DNA of 64,000 bases from positions 4,582,249-4,646,248 of the forward strand of contig CP030884.1 of the NCBI GenBank assembly GCA_006969385.1. The letters run 5' to 3'. The notes under the pieces were generated by a model, which did not search any database, was not told the origin of the DNA, and worked only from the letters and a program-made list of their open reading frames with translations. This document shows positions 56,078 through 64,000 of the stretch, piece after piece. Numbering within the stretch: the stretch's first letter is position 1; each line of letters opens with the position of its first letter. Made by a program: the position numbers and the translations under genes. Origin of the DNA: Planctomycetaceae bacterium (GTDB lineage Bacteria > Planctomycetota > Phycisphaerae > UBA1845 > UTPLA1).

Positions 56078-57283
56078 CTAATCAAGCCACTTATTGCGCT
56101 GCTTCAGCTTCTGCGGCACAAATTCTTCGGTCACGAAACTAATGCCATTGGTTAACAACGCTTCCACTTCCATCTTAAAGCCGTGTTGCAACATCGCGGC
56201 GATTTCTTTTTCCCAATCCTTCTTACCCTTAAACCACGGGTAGGCCAGAATCTGTTTCGCTCGTTTGATGTCTTTATTGTCGATGGCGATCTTCACATCG
56301 TCGGACAAGCCAAACTCTTCAAAGTCCTTACTGCGCACGCCGATGAACTTCGCCTCGGGTACCGCCATACGTTTGGATTCAAACGCAAGATTGATACTGC
56401 CCTGCTTGATGACGCTGTAGATGTAATACCCCCACGGATCGTTATCGAGCAGGCAATAGAGCGGCAAGTTCAACTCGTTATGCATGCGATGCAGCAAGCG
56501 TCGCACGCCGCGCGGCGGCTGACCGCTACCGTGCGTGAGGATGCAGTTATGTTTCTCCCAGAAGCGATCTTCATTGAAGCGCGCCCAGACGGTACCTTTT
56601 TCGACATGCAAGATAAACTTCGCATCGCACTTTTTGAATGTGAACACATCGGGTTCGACGATACCCGGGATGCTCATGCCGCCCGCGCCCATGCGCCTTA
56701 GATCAATCTCGTCACCACGGCTGGTGATGGTGAGATTGCCCGCAATACTGCCGCGACTGTCGGCGAACACGTGCAATTGCTCGCGCAGGGCTTCCAGCGC
56801 GACTTCCACATCCTCGATGATCGGGTCGGACTCTTTCTGATCGTTAAACGTCTTTTCGTTGGTGCCCTTGATTGAATGCTTGGTGAGATAATACAGACCA
56901 CGAATGCTGGACGTCTTTTCCTCGTCGATCAGCTTCTTGCAAGCGCTGGCGATCAGCATCGTCTGCATGAAGTTCTTCGATTTGTTGAGATCGAAGAAAT
57001 TGCGCGTCGCTGCTTTGCTGCCCATCTCGATGATGCGCTTCTTCTTGTTGTAATTGGCGTTGGAAAGGGTGCGCATCGGAATGGAAATTTCCGGATCGCG
57101 CTTCTTGCCTGCCGCCTTCATCACCTCACCGGCCAAACCGACGATCTTCAACGCCGTGGCGTCGGCCTTGCCGCTGGTCTTGCCCGACTTGCGTTTGGTG
57201 CTGCTGGTATTGCTGCGTTTGGCCGCCGTCTTGCTGGATTTGGTCGTCTTCTTCTTCGCGACAGTCTTTTTCTTCTTGGCCAT
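56078..57283 (-). CDS. Topoisomerase VI subunit A (Spo11-like)
   Basis: A 401-residue relative of the DNA-cleaving A subunit of type IIB topoisomerase. Residues 1-45 are a Lys/Ser/Thr-rich tail like histone H1. The winged-helix region carries SSIRGLYYLTKHS (near 130), where the second or third aromatic residue of the LYY motif should be the DNA-cleaving tyrosine. The TOPRIM domain shows LHVEKGTVWARF (near 228) with the Glu and LLDNDPWGYYIYSVIKQGS (near 279) with the Asp pair that binds magnesium. The B subunit that supplies ATPase activity is normally next to it, but neither neighbour resembles it. This type is known mainly in archaea and plants, with scattered bacterial cases. Confidence 0.87.
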   Translation of the reverse strand: MAKKKKTVAKKKTTKSSKTAAKRSNTSSTKRKSGKTSGKADATALKIVGLAGEVMKAAGKKRDPEISIPMRTLSNANYNKKKRIIEMGSKAATRNFFDLNKSKNFMQTMLIASACKKLIDEEKTSSIRGLYYLTKHSIKGTNEKTFNDQKESDPIIEDVEVALEALREQLHVFADSRGSIAGNLTITSRGDEIDLRRMGAGGMSIPGIVEPDVFTFKKCDAKFILHVEKGTVWARFNEDRFWEKHNCILTHGSGQPPRGVRRLLHRMHNELNLPLYCLLDNDPWGYYIYSVIKQGSINLAFESKRMAVPEAKFIGVRSKDFEEFGLSDDVKIAIDNKDIKRAKQILAYPWFKGKKDWEKEIAAMLQHGFKMEVEALLTNGISFVTEEFVPQKLKQRNKWLD

Positions 57284-57336
57284 CCGTGGTCCTTTCGAGC
57301 TGTGGCTGTACTGAGGCGGATTATGCCAAATCAGAC

Positions 57337-57353
57337 GAGTCGTGTCACGACTC
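57337..57353. promoter_or_regulatory. Perfect 17-base palindrome upstream of the topoisomerase gene
   Basis: GAGTCGTG-T-CACGACTC, a perfect 8-1-8 inverted repeat, 54 bases before the topoisomerase start. This is a good position for an operator overlapping the promoter. Its binding protein is unknown. Confidence 0.4.
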
Positions 57354-57444
57354 CCCTTACACCGCCCTAGTATCTCCGCATCGCCCCTTCAAAACCGCCC
57401 ACTGTTTCGGCCTTATTTCAAGCCCGCACTCTGGACAGACATTA

Positions 57445-57598
57445 TTGACATTGCCGATCAAATCGTACCGACACGAATGAGTTACCGTTTCCCGACACGT
57501 TCATAATCGGCACCGCCTGCGCGATCAAGTTGAGCCATGTGATTGCGGATTACAAGCAACGGCTAGAGCCGGCTGAGATTTTGAAAGGGATGGGCTGA
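57445..57598 (+). pseudogene. Possible C-terminal remnant of an unknown gene
   Basis: An open stretch without a start codon. It encodes a protein-like tail: NELPFPDTFIIGTACAIK, then LSHVIADYKQRLEPAE, then ILKGMG and a stop. The residue mix and helix pattern look like a real protein end, unlike chance frames nearby. The upstream part is missing, and the other frame just before it also reads sensibly for about 10 residues, which hints at a decayed gene. No family recognised. Confidence 0.28.
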
Positions 57599-57634
57599 TT
57601 ATATGCGACGGAAATTCCGCATTTACTAACTGAT

Positions 57635-60600
57635 TCATGAATCCGACAGTAAATCACCGAAGTTGAGAAAGCCCTTCTTCCCAAGTAAGTCTATCACTCT
57701 TTTGGCCTCGCGAAGCGAATCGGGATTGGCCTTTTTTGCCCTATCAAATACTTCGAACGCGAGCTCCCGCCATCTTCCAATGCGCCAACCTTGATCATCA
57801 CCCTGCACGAGATATTTCATCACCTCGATAGCTTCCATTGGATGCGTTGATGCTAAATCGCGAGTGGTTTCTACTATGTCATCATCTGGCTCGGCAAGGG
57901 GCGCCATTTCGAGAAATTCTATGAGATTGCGCAGCGACCAATCGTTGTCAAAAACGCCAGACGTGTACCAATACCCAAATAGACCGCACGACGGATTGCT
58001 TTTCGCGTCATCCTTACCAACTGACGACCAATACAGAGCCCATAATGCCTTTAGCCGCGCAATGATCTTTTCGTCAATACCCTTGGGATTTGTATCGATG
58101 GCCCGTCCTAGAAATGTGACGGCGTGCATGCGCATGGAAGGATGAGTCTCTAGGACCAATCGGCGAATGAGGCCATCTTGAAAGTCAATCGCATCTTCTG
58201 GACCCTCTCCGAATGATCCATTTGCGTACAGAATCATCAAATGCTCTGCAGCAAAGGCGTACGTTCGACCGACTTCGTGATCGTTTATCTCCACGTCCCT
58301 ACCATGGTCAACCGTTTTTGAGAATTGTTCGATAAAGATCTCACCAAACACCCTGTGGGGGCGGTGACTGCTTAAAAAGACTGACCAAGCTGCCCAACCG
58401 GCCAAAGGCAAATCTACGCCCCGATTTTCAAGGCCAAAGATCGTATTTGTATGGGTTTCGAGCCACATTCGATCGACTGCACATAGCTGTCCAACTCTCA
58501 AACCAAACGGACCACGTGTAAAGAATCCGTCGTCCTCATTACCCAACAAGGCTTCGAGCTGGGTACGAACTTCGGGCATGCTGTTGAACCCAGCGGGTAA
58601 CTCCCCAACCTTCCCCAATCCGCCATGTTTGATGTCTGCATACCAATCAATGTATGCGTATATGGTCTTCATCAAGTCACCGGCGGGTGAATTGATGGCA
58701 TACAAATCCCATGAAACCAATCTAGGATCTCCTTCATCACGCGCTCGAGAAACGCGTGATACATTCGGCGGTAATCCGTACGCAAGAATCGTGCTCCAAA
58801 TCTCCCCTCTTTCGGATATTGGACAGAGCGGAAGCGCATCATCGCCTTTTGCTTTGCATAGGGCTTCCAAATACTCGCACACGGCAGTTCTTGACCACGC
58901 CCAATCTCCATCAACGAGGGGATCATCCAGCCCAATGGGCTTTGCAACAGTATCAACTCCTCGGCCCAACACGCTTCTGGCGCAGCCCAAAAATTCGCGG
59001 ACAAACGGTATCTCATTCTTCTTGGCGAGTTCAGTCGCAACTTGGAAGAAACACCTCGCAAATACAGGATGACTCTGTTGCAATATATCGATGTCGGAAA
59101 CTACGTCACGAACATTCTCCGTTATGAACTCCCGAAATACACGCATGACACCGTCCGTGTTCCCGCGCGCCTGGAGCTTCTCTTTTCGTTGCCCCCAGTC
59201 CAAAATGAGATGGATAACTTCAGCAAGCGATTTATCGCGAATTGCCTCCACCTCGAATGGACTTTCTTCACCCTCCCAACCAACTTGGATATGAAAACTA
59301 CGGTCAGTGAGTGCACTCGCGCCATACTCTTTAGTGAGAGCTTCGTAGTAGATCAAATCCTCACCCGCAAGATGCCGTCGCACCCAAGCAAATCGATCCC
59401 GTTTCCAAATCTCAATGGCTGCTTGCTTCTTGTCACCCGTTAGTCCAGCGACGTAATCGGGCAAAATCGCAACCGGTCCTTCCTTTATCCAATCCAACCA
59501 CTGCGATTTTTGAGATTCAGAGAGTATCCCAAATCTATCATCAACTAATTTTGAATACTCATGTTTAATATGAATGTCAATTAGAGAATCTCGATCCATT
59601 ACGTGCTCTTGGACGAGTTCGAGATCTTTTTCACCGATGACCCGCACGAGATGTATCCGTAATCGTCGGAATATTTGATATTGACGACAATCTATAAGCT
59701 CAAGTGTATCTCGTATATTACAATCATCCGTTGTCAGTGCGCTTTCGAAGGCCGTCCTCAGAAAATCGAGCAGTTGGCCGACCAAATCACGACGGTATTC
59801 ATCTGTATCTTCCTCGATGCACTGTCGCCAAATAAAGGAGTAGTCATCTCGCCGGTAAGAATCCGTATTCTGTGCCTCCTTGTAAGCACACCGAAACCAA
59901 TTGATCAAGATCTTAGTAGCTCGTTTAGGGTCCGATGCAAGAATCGAAGGCAGCACCTCCTGCTTGATGGCAAGCTGCCACCAGTCCAATTGGAAGTCAT
60001 CCTGATCTAGTGGACGTCGAAACACAGATTTAAATAATGAGAACCCCGCTCGGGATTTACCCGCCTCTAACAAATAGCGGACCAATTTTCCAACATCGAT
60101 AAAGCCAGTACCCATGCTCGTATTCGCAAACTTTGAAATCCAATCAACAGTCTTACAAGCATAATTAGCTGGCATCCGTAGTGCAGCATCAACCACGTCT
60201 CGGATAATGATCCAGTTGTCAGTGTCAAGATTTCTTATTATCCGACAAACATCGTCAGGCAAATCAGATGCGACTTTTTTGAGATATTCAGATTGCCCCC
60301 AGTATTGTGCTTGAGTCCCATCGGCGACCACAACACTTGAGGGTGGGGCATTAAAATAGCCCTTCTTTTCCAGCGGTTGAAGCCAAGCAGAATTCGTTAA
60401 GTTTGAAAAAAAGAGGCTTTCAATTTCCGGAGTAATTAACAGGTCATCAATTCTAGCGAGCTCCGCAGACGATGGATCACCTTCAATCTCTAGAAGTTCA
60501 TCGACCTTTTTCTTCGCCTCAAAGAAGTGATTTGCTAGACCAGATAAAATCGACTCCAATTGCTGAAGTCTTTCGAACAATTCTTGCTCGAAGGATTCTG

Positions 60601-61120
60601 TCGCCTCAGCACCATGCGTCGCAGATTGAGACCATTGTACGAGAGAGTCAATACGATCCATTAGTCGCTCTGGCGGATGGTTTGTAAAACCCAAAGAACG
60701 AACAAGGAGCCGAGAAGTCTTTGTTTCAATCTGATATTTGCGCTTTTCCAACAAACGTTTAAGCGACGGAACGACAGTATTTGGAATTATGAAATCCGCG
60801 TCTTTCGTGTCTGACACTCCCGCCTGTCCGGACAGACTATGTTGATTGACCGCAGATAGAATATCTTGAATCTCATTGATTTCGACTTGATAGTTTGGGG
60901 ATATTCTTTGTGCGCCTGTCAGTATCTTTGATGGAATTTTCTCGATTAGGTCCCGAATTGCGTAGCATAATAGATTGAGGCGGTAGGGATTCTCCGTATC
61001 ATTAACAAGCTGTCTAAGGCCGAAATACAATTTCTCGAATGCTTCGTCACGGTCACACAGCCATGACACGAGCTCATCCGGAAAGCCCCAATTTGTAGAA
61101 TTTGACTCTAATGAATTCAC
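57635..61120 (-). CDS. Very large alpha-helical protein, possible defence-related, hypothetical
   Basis: A 1161-residue soluble protein, the largest unknown here apart from the secreted one. There is no signal peptide, P-loop or recognised catalytic motif. The first 230 residues look like a HEPN-style helical module: NPYRLNLLCYAIRDLIEKIP near 45, a basic stretch, then WSQSATHG near 170 and a Glu-rich helix. The rest is a long helical-repeat array ending in AKRVIDLLGKKGFLNFGDLL. Such ends are seen in large bacterial proteins of antiviral systems, but I cannot name the family. The DNA is clearly more A+T-rich than the neighbours by eye, which suggests recent acquisition. The frame starts with GTG 61120; the ribosome binding site is weak. 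Confidence 0.7.
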   Translation of the reverse strand: MNSLESNSTNWGFPDELVSWLCDRDEAFEKLYFGLRQLVNDTENPYRLNLLCYAIRDLIEKIPSKILTGAQRISPNYQVEINEIQDILSAVNQHSLSGQAGVSDTKDADFIIPNTVVPSLKRLLEKRKYQIETKTSRLLVRSLGFTNHPPERLMDRIDSLVQWSQSATHGAEATESFEQELFERLQQLESILSGLANHFFEAKKKVDELLEIEGDPSSAELARIDDLLITPEIESLFFSNLTNSAWLQPLEKKGYFNAPPSSVVVADGTQAQYWGQSEYLKKVASDLPDDVCRIIRNLDTDNWIIIRDVVDAALRMPANYACKTVDWISKFANTSMGTGFIDVGKLVRYLLEAGKSRAGFSLFKSVFRRPLDQDDFQLDWWQLAIKQEVLPSILASDPKRATKILINWFRCAYKEAQNTDSYRRDDYSFIWRQCIEEDTDEYRRDLVGQLLDFLRTAFESALTTDDCNIRDTLELIDCRQYQIFRRLRIHLVRVIGEKDLELVQEHVMDRDSLIDIHIKHEYSKLVDDRFGILSESQKSQWLDWIKEGPVAILPDYVAGLTGDKKQAAIEIWKRDRFAWVRRHLAGEDLIYYEALTKEYGASALTDRSFHIQVGWEGEESPFEVEAIRDKSLAEVIHLILDWGQRKEKLQARGNTDGVMRVFREFITENVRDVVSDIDILQQSHPVFARCFFQVATELAKKNEIPFVREFLGCARSVLGRGVDTVAKPIGLDDPLVDGDWAWSRTAVCEYLEALCKAKGDDALPLCPISERGEIWSTILAYGLPPNVSRVSRARDEGDPRLVSWDLYAINSPAGDLMKTIYAYIDWYADIKHGGLGKVGELPAGFNSMPEVRTQLEALLGNEDDGFFTRGPFGLRVGQLCAVDRMWLETHTNTIFGLENRGVDLPLAGWAAWSVFLSSHRPHRVFGEIFIEQFSKTVDHGRDVEINDHEVGRTYAFAAEHLMILYANGSFGEGPEDAIDFQDGLIRRLVLETHPSMRMHAVTFLGRAIDTNPKGIDEKIIARLKALWALYWSSVGKDDAKSNPSCGLFGYWYTSGVFDNDWSLRNLIEFLEMAPLAEPDDDIVETTRDLASTHPMEAIEVMKYLVQGDDQGWRIGRWRELAFEVFDRAKKANPDSLREAKRVIDLLGKKGFLNFGDLLSDS

Positions 61121-61275
61121 CTACATACGCCTCTATTATACTTAATTGTACTATAATTAGAGCGATTTGTCTTGCCACCTATAGAACGCCCACATTTCAC
61201 ATAATTGACGCGGCCGCTTAAAGTCACGGCAACAAACGAACTTATCTATGAGATTTGGAAGATGAGCGGACTACT

Positions 61276-62571
61276 ATGACAGCTGTTGACTGGCGTGAAA
61301 TACGCCGCCACCTGATTGATAGGAACGCCTCCCCCACTGACCTCGCCCGCTTCGACGCCTTCGCCGCGCGCCGTGGCTTTCTCGGTGCGAGTGGTGCGGC
61401 GCTACTCGCCATGTTCGGCGGGGATGTCGCACTGAAAGGCCTCTTTGGGCGCGGCATGATTCCGGTGGCCATGGCCGAAGACGAGCCTGTCTTCGAAGTA
61501 TCGGGTAAGCCCGGCATGATCGTGCATGTAAAGCATCCGCTGAGCGGTGAGTTCGCGCCGCATCTGCTCGATGATGAGGTAACGCCGACCGAGCGGCACT
61601 ACGTGCGTAACAACGGCAGCATTCCCGAGCGCGCCGAGGCTGGAGACCTGACCGACTGGAAATTCACGATTGATGGTGAGGTCGAAAACCCGCTCTCGCT
61701 TTCGTTTGAAGATCTCGGGCAAATGCCGAGCGTAACCATGCCGCTAGTCATCGAATGTGCGGGTAACGGTCGTGCATTTTTCGACCCACCCGTGCGCGGC
61801 AATCCGTGGCAACACGGCGCGATCGCCTGCAGCGCGTGGACAGGCGTGCGCCTGCGCGATTTGCTGCAACGAGCCAAACTCAAATCAACGGCGAAATACA
61901 CGGCCCACTATGGTGAAGATCAACCGTTGGGTTTGGCCGAGCAGTTCTCGCGCGGCATACCGATCGACAAAGCCATGGAAGAACACACCTTGGTCGCCTA
62001 CGCTATGAACGGCAAGCCGCTGTCGGCATTGAACGGCTTTCCCGCGCGGCTGGTCGTGCCCGGTTGGGTCGGCAGTTGTTCGCAAAAGTGGCTCACGCGC
62101 ATCTGGGTGCGCGACCGCGCGCACGATTCGCAAAAGATGACGGGCTATTCGTATCGCATGCCCAAAACGCCGCAAACGCCCGGATCGCGACCGAAAAAAA
62201 GCGAGATGGAAGTGATCACCGCCGTGAAGGTGAAGTCGATGATCACGCGTCCCACCGCAATGACGAAAGCGGATATCGACAAACCGCTAAATATCGCCGG
62301 CCATGCCTGGGCGGGCGACCAACAGGTATCGAAAGTATTGATATCCATCGACTACGGCGTGAACTGGCAAGAAGCGTCATTAAAACCACCGCCCAATCGC
62401 TACGCGTGGGCCCGCTTTGAAACAACCATCACGCCCCAACGCCGCGGCTATCACGAAGTCTGGGCCCGCGCCTTCGACGATGCCGGTGATGCGCAACCAT
62501 TCCGGCAACCGTGGAATCCGAAGGGATATCTGGGCAACGTGATCCATCGCGTACCGGTGGTAGTGGGATGA
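61276..62571 (+). CDS. Tat-exported sulfite oxidase-family molybdopterin enzyme
   Basis: A 431-residue molybdenum-cofactor oxidoreductase of the sulfite oxidase/SoxC/SorA family. A twin-arginine export motif ARRGFLGASGAALLAMFGG starts near residue 31, so the folded enzyme goes to the periplasm. The Moco domain has the cysteine ligand in LVIECAGNGR (near 160), the WQHGAIACSAWTGVRL and HTLVAYAMNGKPLSALNGFPARLVVPGWVGS regions, then KWLTRIWV. The C-terminal Ig-like dimerisation domain follows (SKVLISIDYGVNW, GYHEVWARAFDDAG). I use ATG 61276; a TTG at 61255 is also in frame. A lipoprotein cytochrome c starts 950 bases downstream on the same strand and is a likely electron acceptor, as in SorAB. 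Confidence 0.9.
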   Translation: MTAVDWREIRRHLIDRNASPTDLARFDAFAARRGFLGASGAALLAMFGGDVALKGLFGRGMIPVAMAEDEPVFEVSGKPGMIVHVKHPLSGEFAPHLLDDEVTPTERHYVRNNGSIPERAEAGDLTDWKFTIDGEVENPLSLSFEDLGQMPSVTMPLVIECAGNGRAFFDPPVRGNPWQHGAIACSAWTGVRLRDLLQRAKLKSTAKYTAHYGEDQPLGLAEQFSRGIPIDKAMEEHTLVAYAMNGKPLSALNGFPARLVVPGWVGSCSQKWLTRIWVRDRAHDSQKMTGYSYRMPKTPQTPGSRPKKSEMEVITAVKVKSMITRPTAMTKADIDKPLNIAGHAWAGDQQVSKVLISIDYGVNWQEASLKPPPNRYAWARFETTITPQRRGYHEVWARAFDDAGDAQPFRQPWNPKGYLGNVIHRVPVVVG

Positions 62572-62581
62572 CGACCCGAAT

Positions 62582-62827
62582 CTAGCGAAGTAGTTTCCGC
62601 GTCTGTTTTCTGACCTTCTTCAATAATGACCTCGTCTTTCTCTGCCCACAAGCTAATTCGACTGAAATTTCGAATAGAGCGCCTTCTAGCAAATACAAGA
62701 TTTCGGTGCCCGTAGCGCCCTTTAACATTGCGTCATCCAATTTATCAATCGCACCTTTCATTCGCTCGGCGTCTTGCGCAAGAAGCGATTGGAGTTTTCT
62801 GATGTCGTTGTAATAGTCATCCATCAT
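62582..62827 (-). CDS. Small helical protein, hypothetical
   Basis: An 81-residue protein predicted by eye to be almost all helical (IRKLQSLLAQDAERMKGAIDKLDDAML) with a basic tail (RKTRSLLKKVRKQTRKLLR). There is no signal peptide or known motif. A GAGG lies about 14 bases before the first ATG, and 62824 is an alternative start. It is antisense to the sulfite oxidase-family gene and ends 10 bases from it. It and the next minus-strand gene separate that enzyme from the cytochrome c. Confidence 0.5.
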   Translation of the reverse strand: MMDDYYNDIRKLQSLLAQDAERMKGAIDKLDDAMLKGATGTEILYLLEGALFEISVELACGQRKTRSLLKKVRKQTRKLLR

Positions 62828-62905
62828 TGACGCACTATCCTCGTTTTGGAAAATTCTTCATTAGCTCTCACCGAACTGCGCCGATTGATTCTCGTGGGAT
62901 CCGCA

Positions 62906-63232
62906 TTAATTTCCCGATGACATAAACGTCGCCTCCTCCATCCGCTCCGGCAACCGGCGAATCTCTCGCCAATATTCCTCGCGCACATCCTCATCAATCT
63001 CAATCACTGCCGGATAAAGCGAGTCCTCACCGTCGCGCCGTGGCCCTGAGACCCAATATTCATCGTGAGTGGCCTCATCAAAATAGTTCGCTTTGTATCC
63101 CTGAAAACGAAACAGGTGCAACTCGCGATAATAGAGCGACTTTCCTGAATCTGAATAGCGCACACGACCAATGCGCCCCGGTCCTGCGAGGCTATCGCCT
63201 TTTTGTTCGATATATATGATTCGCGTTTTCAT
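62906..63232 (-). CDS. Conserved small protein of unknown function
   Basis: A 108-residue protein. MKTRIIYIEQKG, SLAGPGRIGRVRYSDSGKSLYYR, YKANYFDEATHDEYWVSGPRRDG and EIDEDVREEYWREIRRLPE match a widespread small-protein family I remember from genome annotations. That family is sometimes mislabelled as 1-deoxy-xylulose-phosphate synthase, with no experimental basis that I know. It has no catalytic motif of that enzyme. I start it at ATG 63232 because the family begins MKTRIIYIEQKG; the upstream extension to 63349 looks non-coding. Confidence 0.65.
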   Translation of the reverse strand: MKTRIIYIEQKGDSLAGPGRIGRVRYSDSGKSLYYRELHLFRFQGYKANYFDEATHDEYWVSGPRRDGEDSLYPAVIEIDEDVREEYWREIRRLPERMEEATFMSSGN

Positions 63233-63521
63233 CGTTTGGCTCTTAATTACCAGCGATCGCTGACCTTTAGCTCCCTTGCATGAAGGGGTCAGGTGAAGAT
63301 TGCATCTTATAGAGAGTTGAGACGACCGCCTGAAGGCTACAAAGCACATTTTGGTTGTGGGTTACTTTCTGGTCATTTAACGCTCGCCACTACGGGTTCT
63401 CAGAGTCTCGAGGGCAATTTTCTCAAAGGCCGCCGCTGCCAGTCCTATCCCGCATTTTCCCGCGCTTGGGCTCGTCCCTCGGCTTGACTGCCGCAATGAT
63501 CGACTTCACCATCCGCCCATC

Positions 63522-64000
63522 ATGACTGATTCAACGATTAAATTAAACGCACGCGTGTCCGGCATCCCGAAGTCTAGTGGCCTACGTTACTTGCTATTAA
63601 CCATCTGGATCATCCCCGCAATTTTTTTGTGTGCCTGCGACAAACCCTCCCCCGCACCCAAAACGCGCGACGACACGCAACAAGCAAACCCGCCAACCAA
63701 TGGTCGCTCTACTGCTGCTGCGGCGGACGACGCAAGTACCGATGAAAAGCCGACGGCGGCGCCAAAGGCGACTCCTGAGAATACTACCTCGTCGAACAAA
63801 AAATCATCGTCAAAGCCCATCGCCGTCAAAACCCCTGCTACGCCCCAAGCCCTTACCTCCGACATGTCGCCCAAGCAAATGTACACCGCCTATTGCGGTG
63901 CCTGTCATTCCGTTGACCTCGTCGAATCGCAACGGCTCAGCCGTGACGATTGGGCTTGGGTCATGACCGACATGGTCGAAGAATATGGCGGTGCCTGGAT
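63522..64000 (+). CDS. Lipoprotein cytochrome c, cut by the window edge
   Basis: The open frame runs from ATG 63522 to the end of the window, at least 159 residues. Residues 22-39 are hydrophobic and end in a lipobox-like LCAC, with the modified cysteine at 39. A long Pro/Thr/Ser/Lys tether of about 70 residues follows. The heme site CGACH is at 125-129 and RDDWAWVMTDM follows. This is the layout of small c-type cytochromes that accept electrons from periplasmic dehydrogenases, and the sulfite oxidase-family gene upstream on the same strand is the natural donor. The axial methionine and C-terminus lie outside the window. Confidence 0.8.
   Translation, partial: MTDSTIKLNARVSGIPKSSGLRYLLLTIWIIPAIFLCACDKPSPAPKTRDDTQQANPPTNGRSTAAAADDASTDEKPTAAPKATPENTTSSNKKSSSKPIAVKTPATPQALTSDMSPKQMYTAYCGACHSVDLVESQRLSRDDWAWVMTDMVEEYGGAW

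Overview
The window looks like a chromosomal piece of a planctomycete, most likely a member of, or close to, the class Phycisphaerae. This is an inference from gene content. The pointers are a PEP-CTERM protein, dockerin-type tails on unrelated secreted proteins, a pseudopilin of the short planctomycete type, a zinc-ribbon membrane protein of a style common in that class, VCBS/ASPIC proteins and many secreted hydrolases. I found no rRNA, tRNA, CRISPR array, transposase or phage gene. Two genes are broken by what looks like one missing base in a G/C homopolymer, so some of the sequence may carry indel errors.

Layout. 1-4120 (minus): a 2-hydroxyacyl-CoA dehydratase system, with a dehydratase-like subunit, a small unknown gene and a double-domain ATPase activator that runs off the left edge. 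4556-10154 (plus): a secreted TPR protein, a secreted PQQ-type beta-propeller protein, a tandem pair of small secretin-like exported proteins, Maf and a small membrane protein. 10288-13032 (minus): a NYN-like protein and an exported oligoendopeptidase F, each with its own terminator. 13149-19039 (plus): a cysteine-rich protein and a MacAB-like tripartite exporter (adaptor, ATPase, two FtsX-type permeases) ending in a lipoprotein. 19237-25454: an OPT transporter, a zinc-ribbon membrane protein (minus) and ClpB.

25991-37481 is a block of envelope and secreted proteins: a PEP-CTERM protein, a frameshifted ASPIC/UnbV dockerin protein, a secreted GH13 alpha-amylase with dockerin tail, a 1367-residue multidomain dockerin protein and a pseudopilin. 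The PEP-CTERM protein and the 1367-residue protein share a repeated domain that I do not recognise.

37744-52195 (plus) is an alpha-glucan utilisation cluster: LacI-type regulator, exported GH13 pullulanase/cyclomaltodextrinase-like enzyme, a maltose-type importer and two GH31 alpha-glucosidases. The importer is unusual. The substrate-binding protein and the MalF-like permease are one polypeptide, the MalG-like permease carries about 300 extra residues on its outer side, and no MalK ATPase is in the window. A plausible flow is: the amylase at 29222-32002 and the exported GH13 enzyme cut starch-like glucans outside or in the periplasm, the importer takes up the oligosaccharides, and the GH31 enzymes finish hydrolysis.

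52239-64000: a class II-like photolyase fused to a renalase-like flavoprotein (frameshifted), a SpoIIE-type phosphatase, a topoisomerase VI A subunit without its B partner, a very large A+T-rich helical protein that may belong to defence, and a Tat-exported sulfite-oxidase-family enzyme. A lipoprotein cytochrome c, cut by the right edge, is separated from that enzyme by two small antisense genes.

Strongest leads for something undescribed: the fused and enlarged sugar importer, the repeat domain shared by the PEP-CTERM and dockerin proteins, the photolyase-oxidoreductase fusion, the 1161-residue helical protein and the secretin-like pair.
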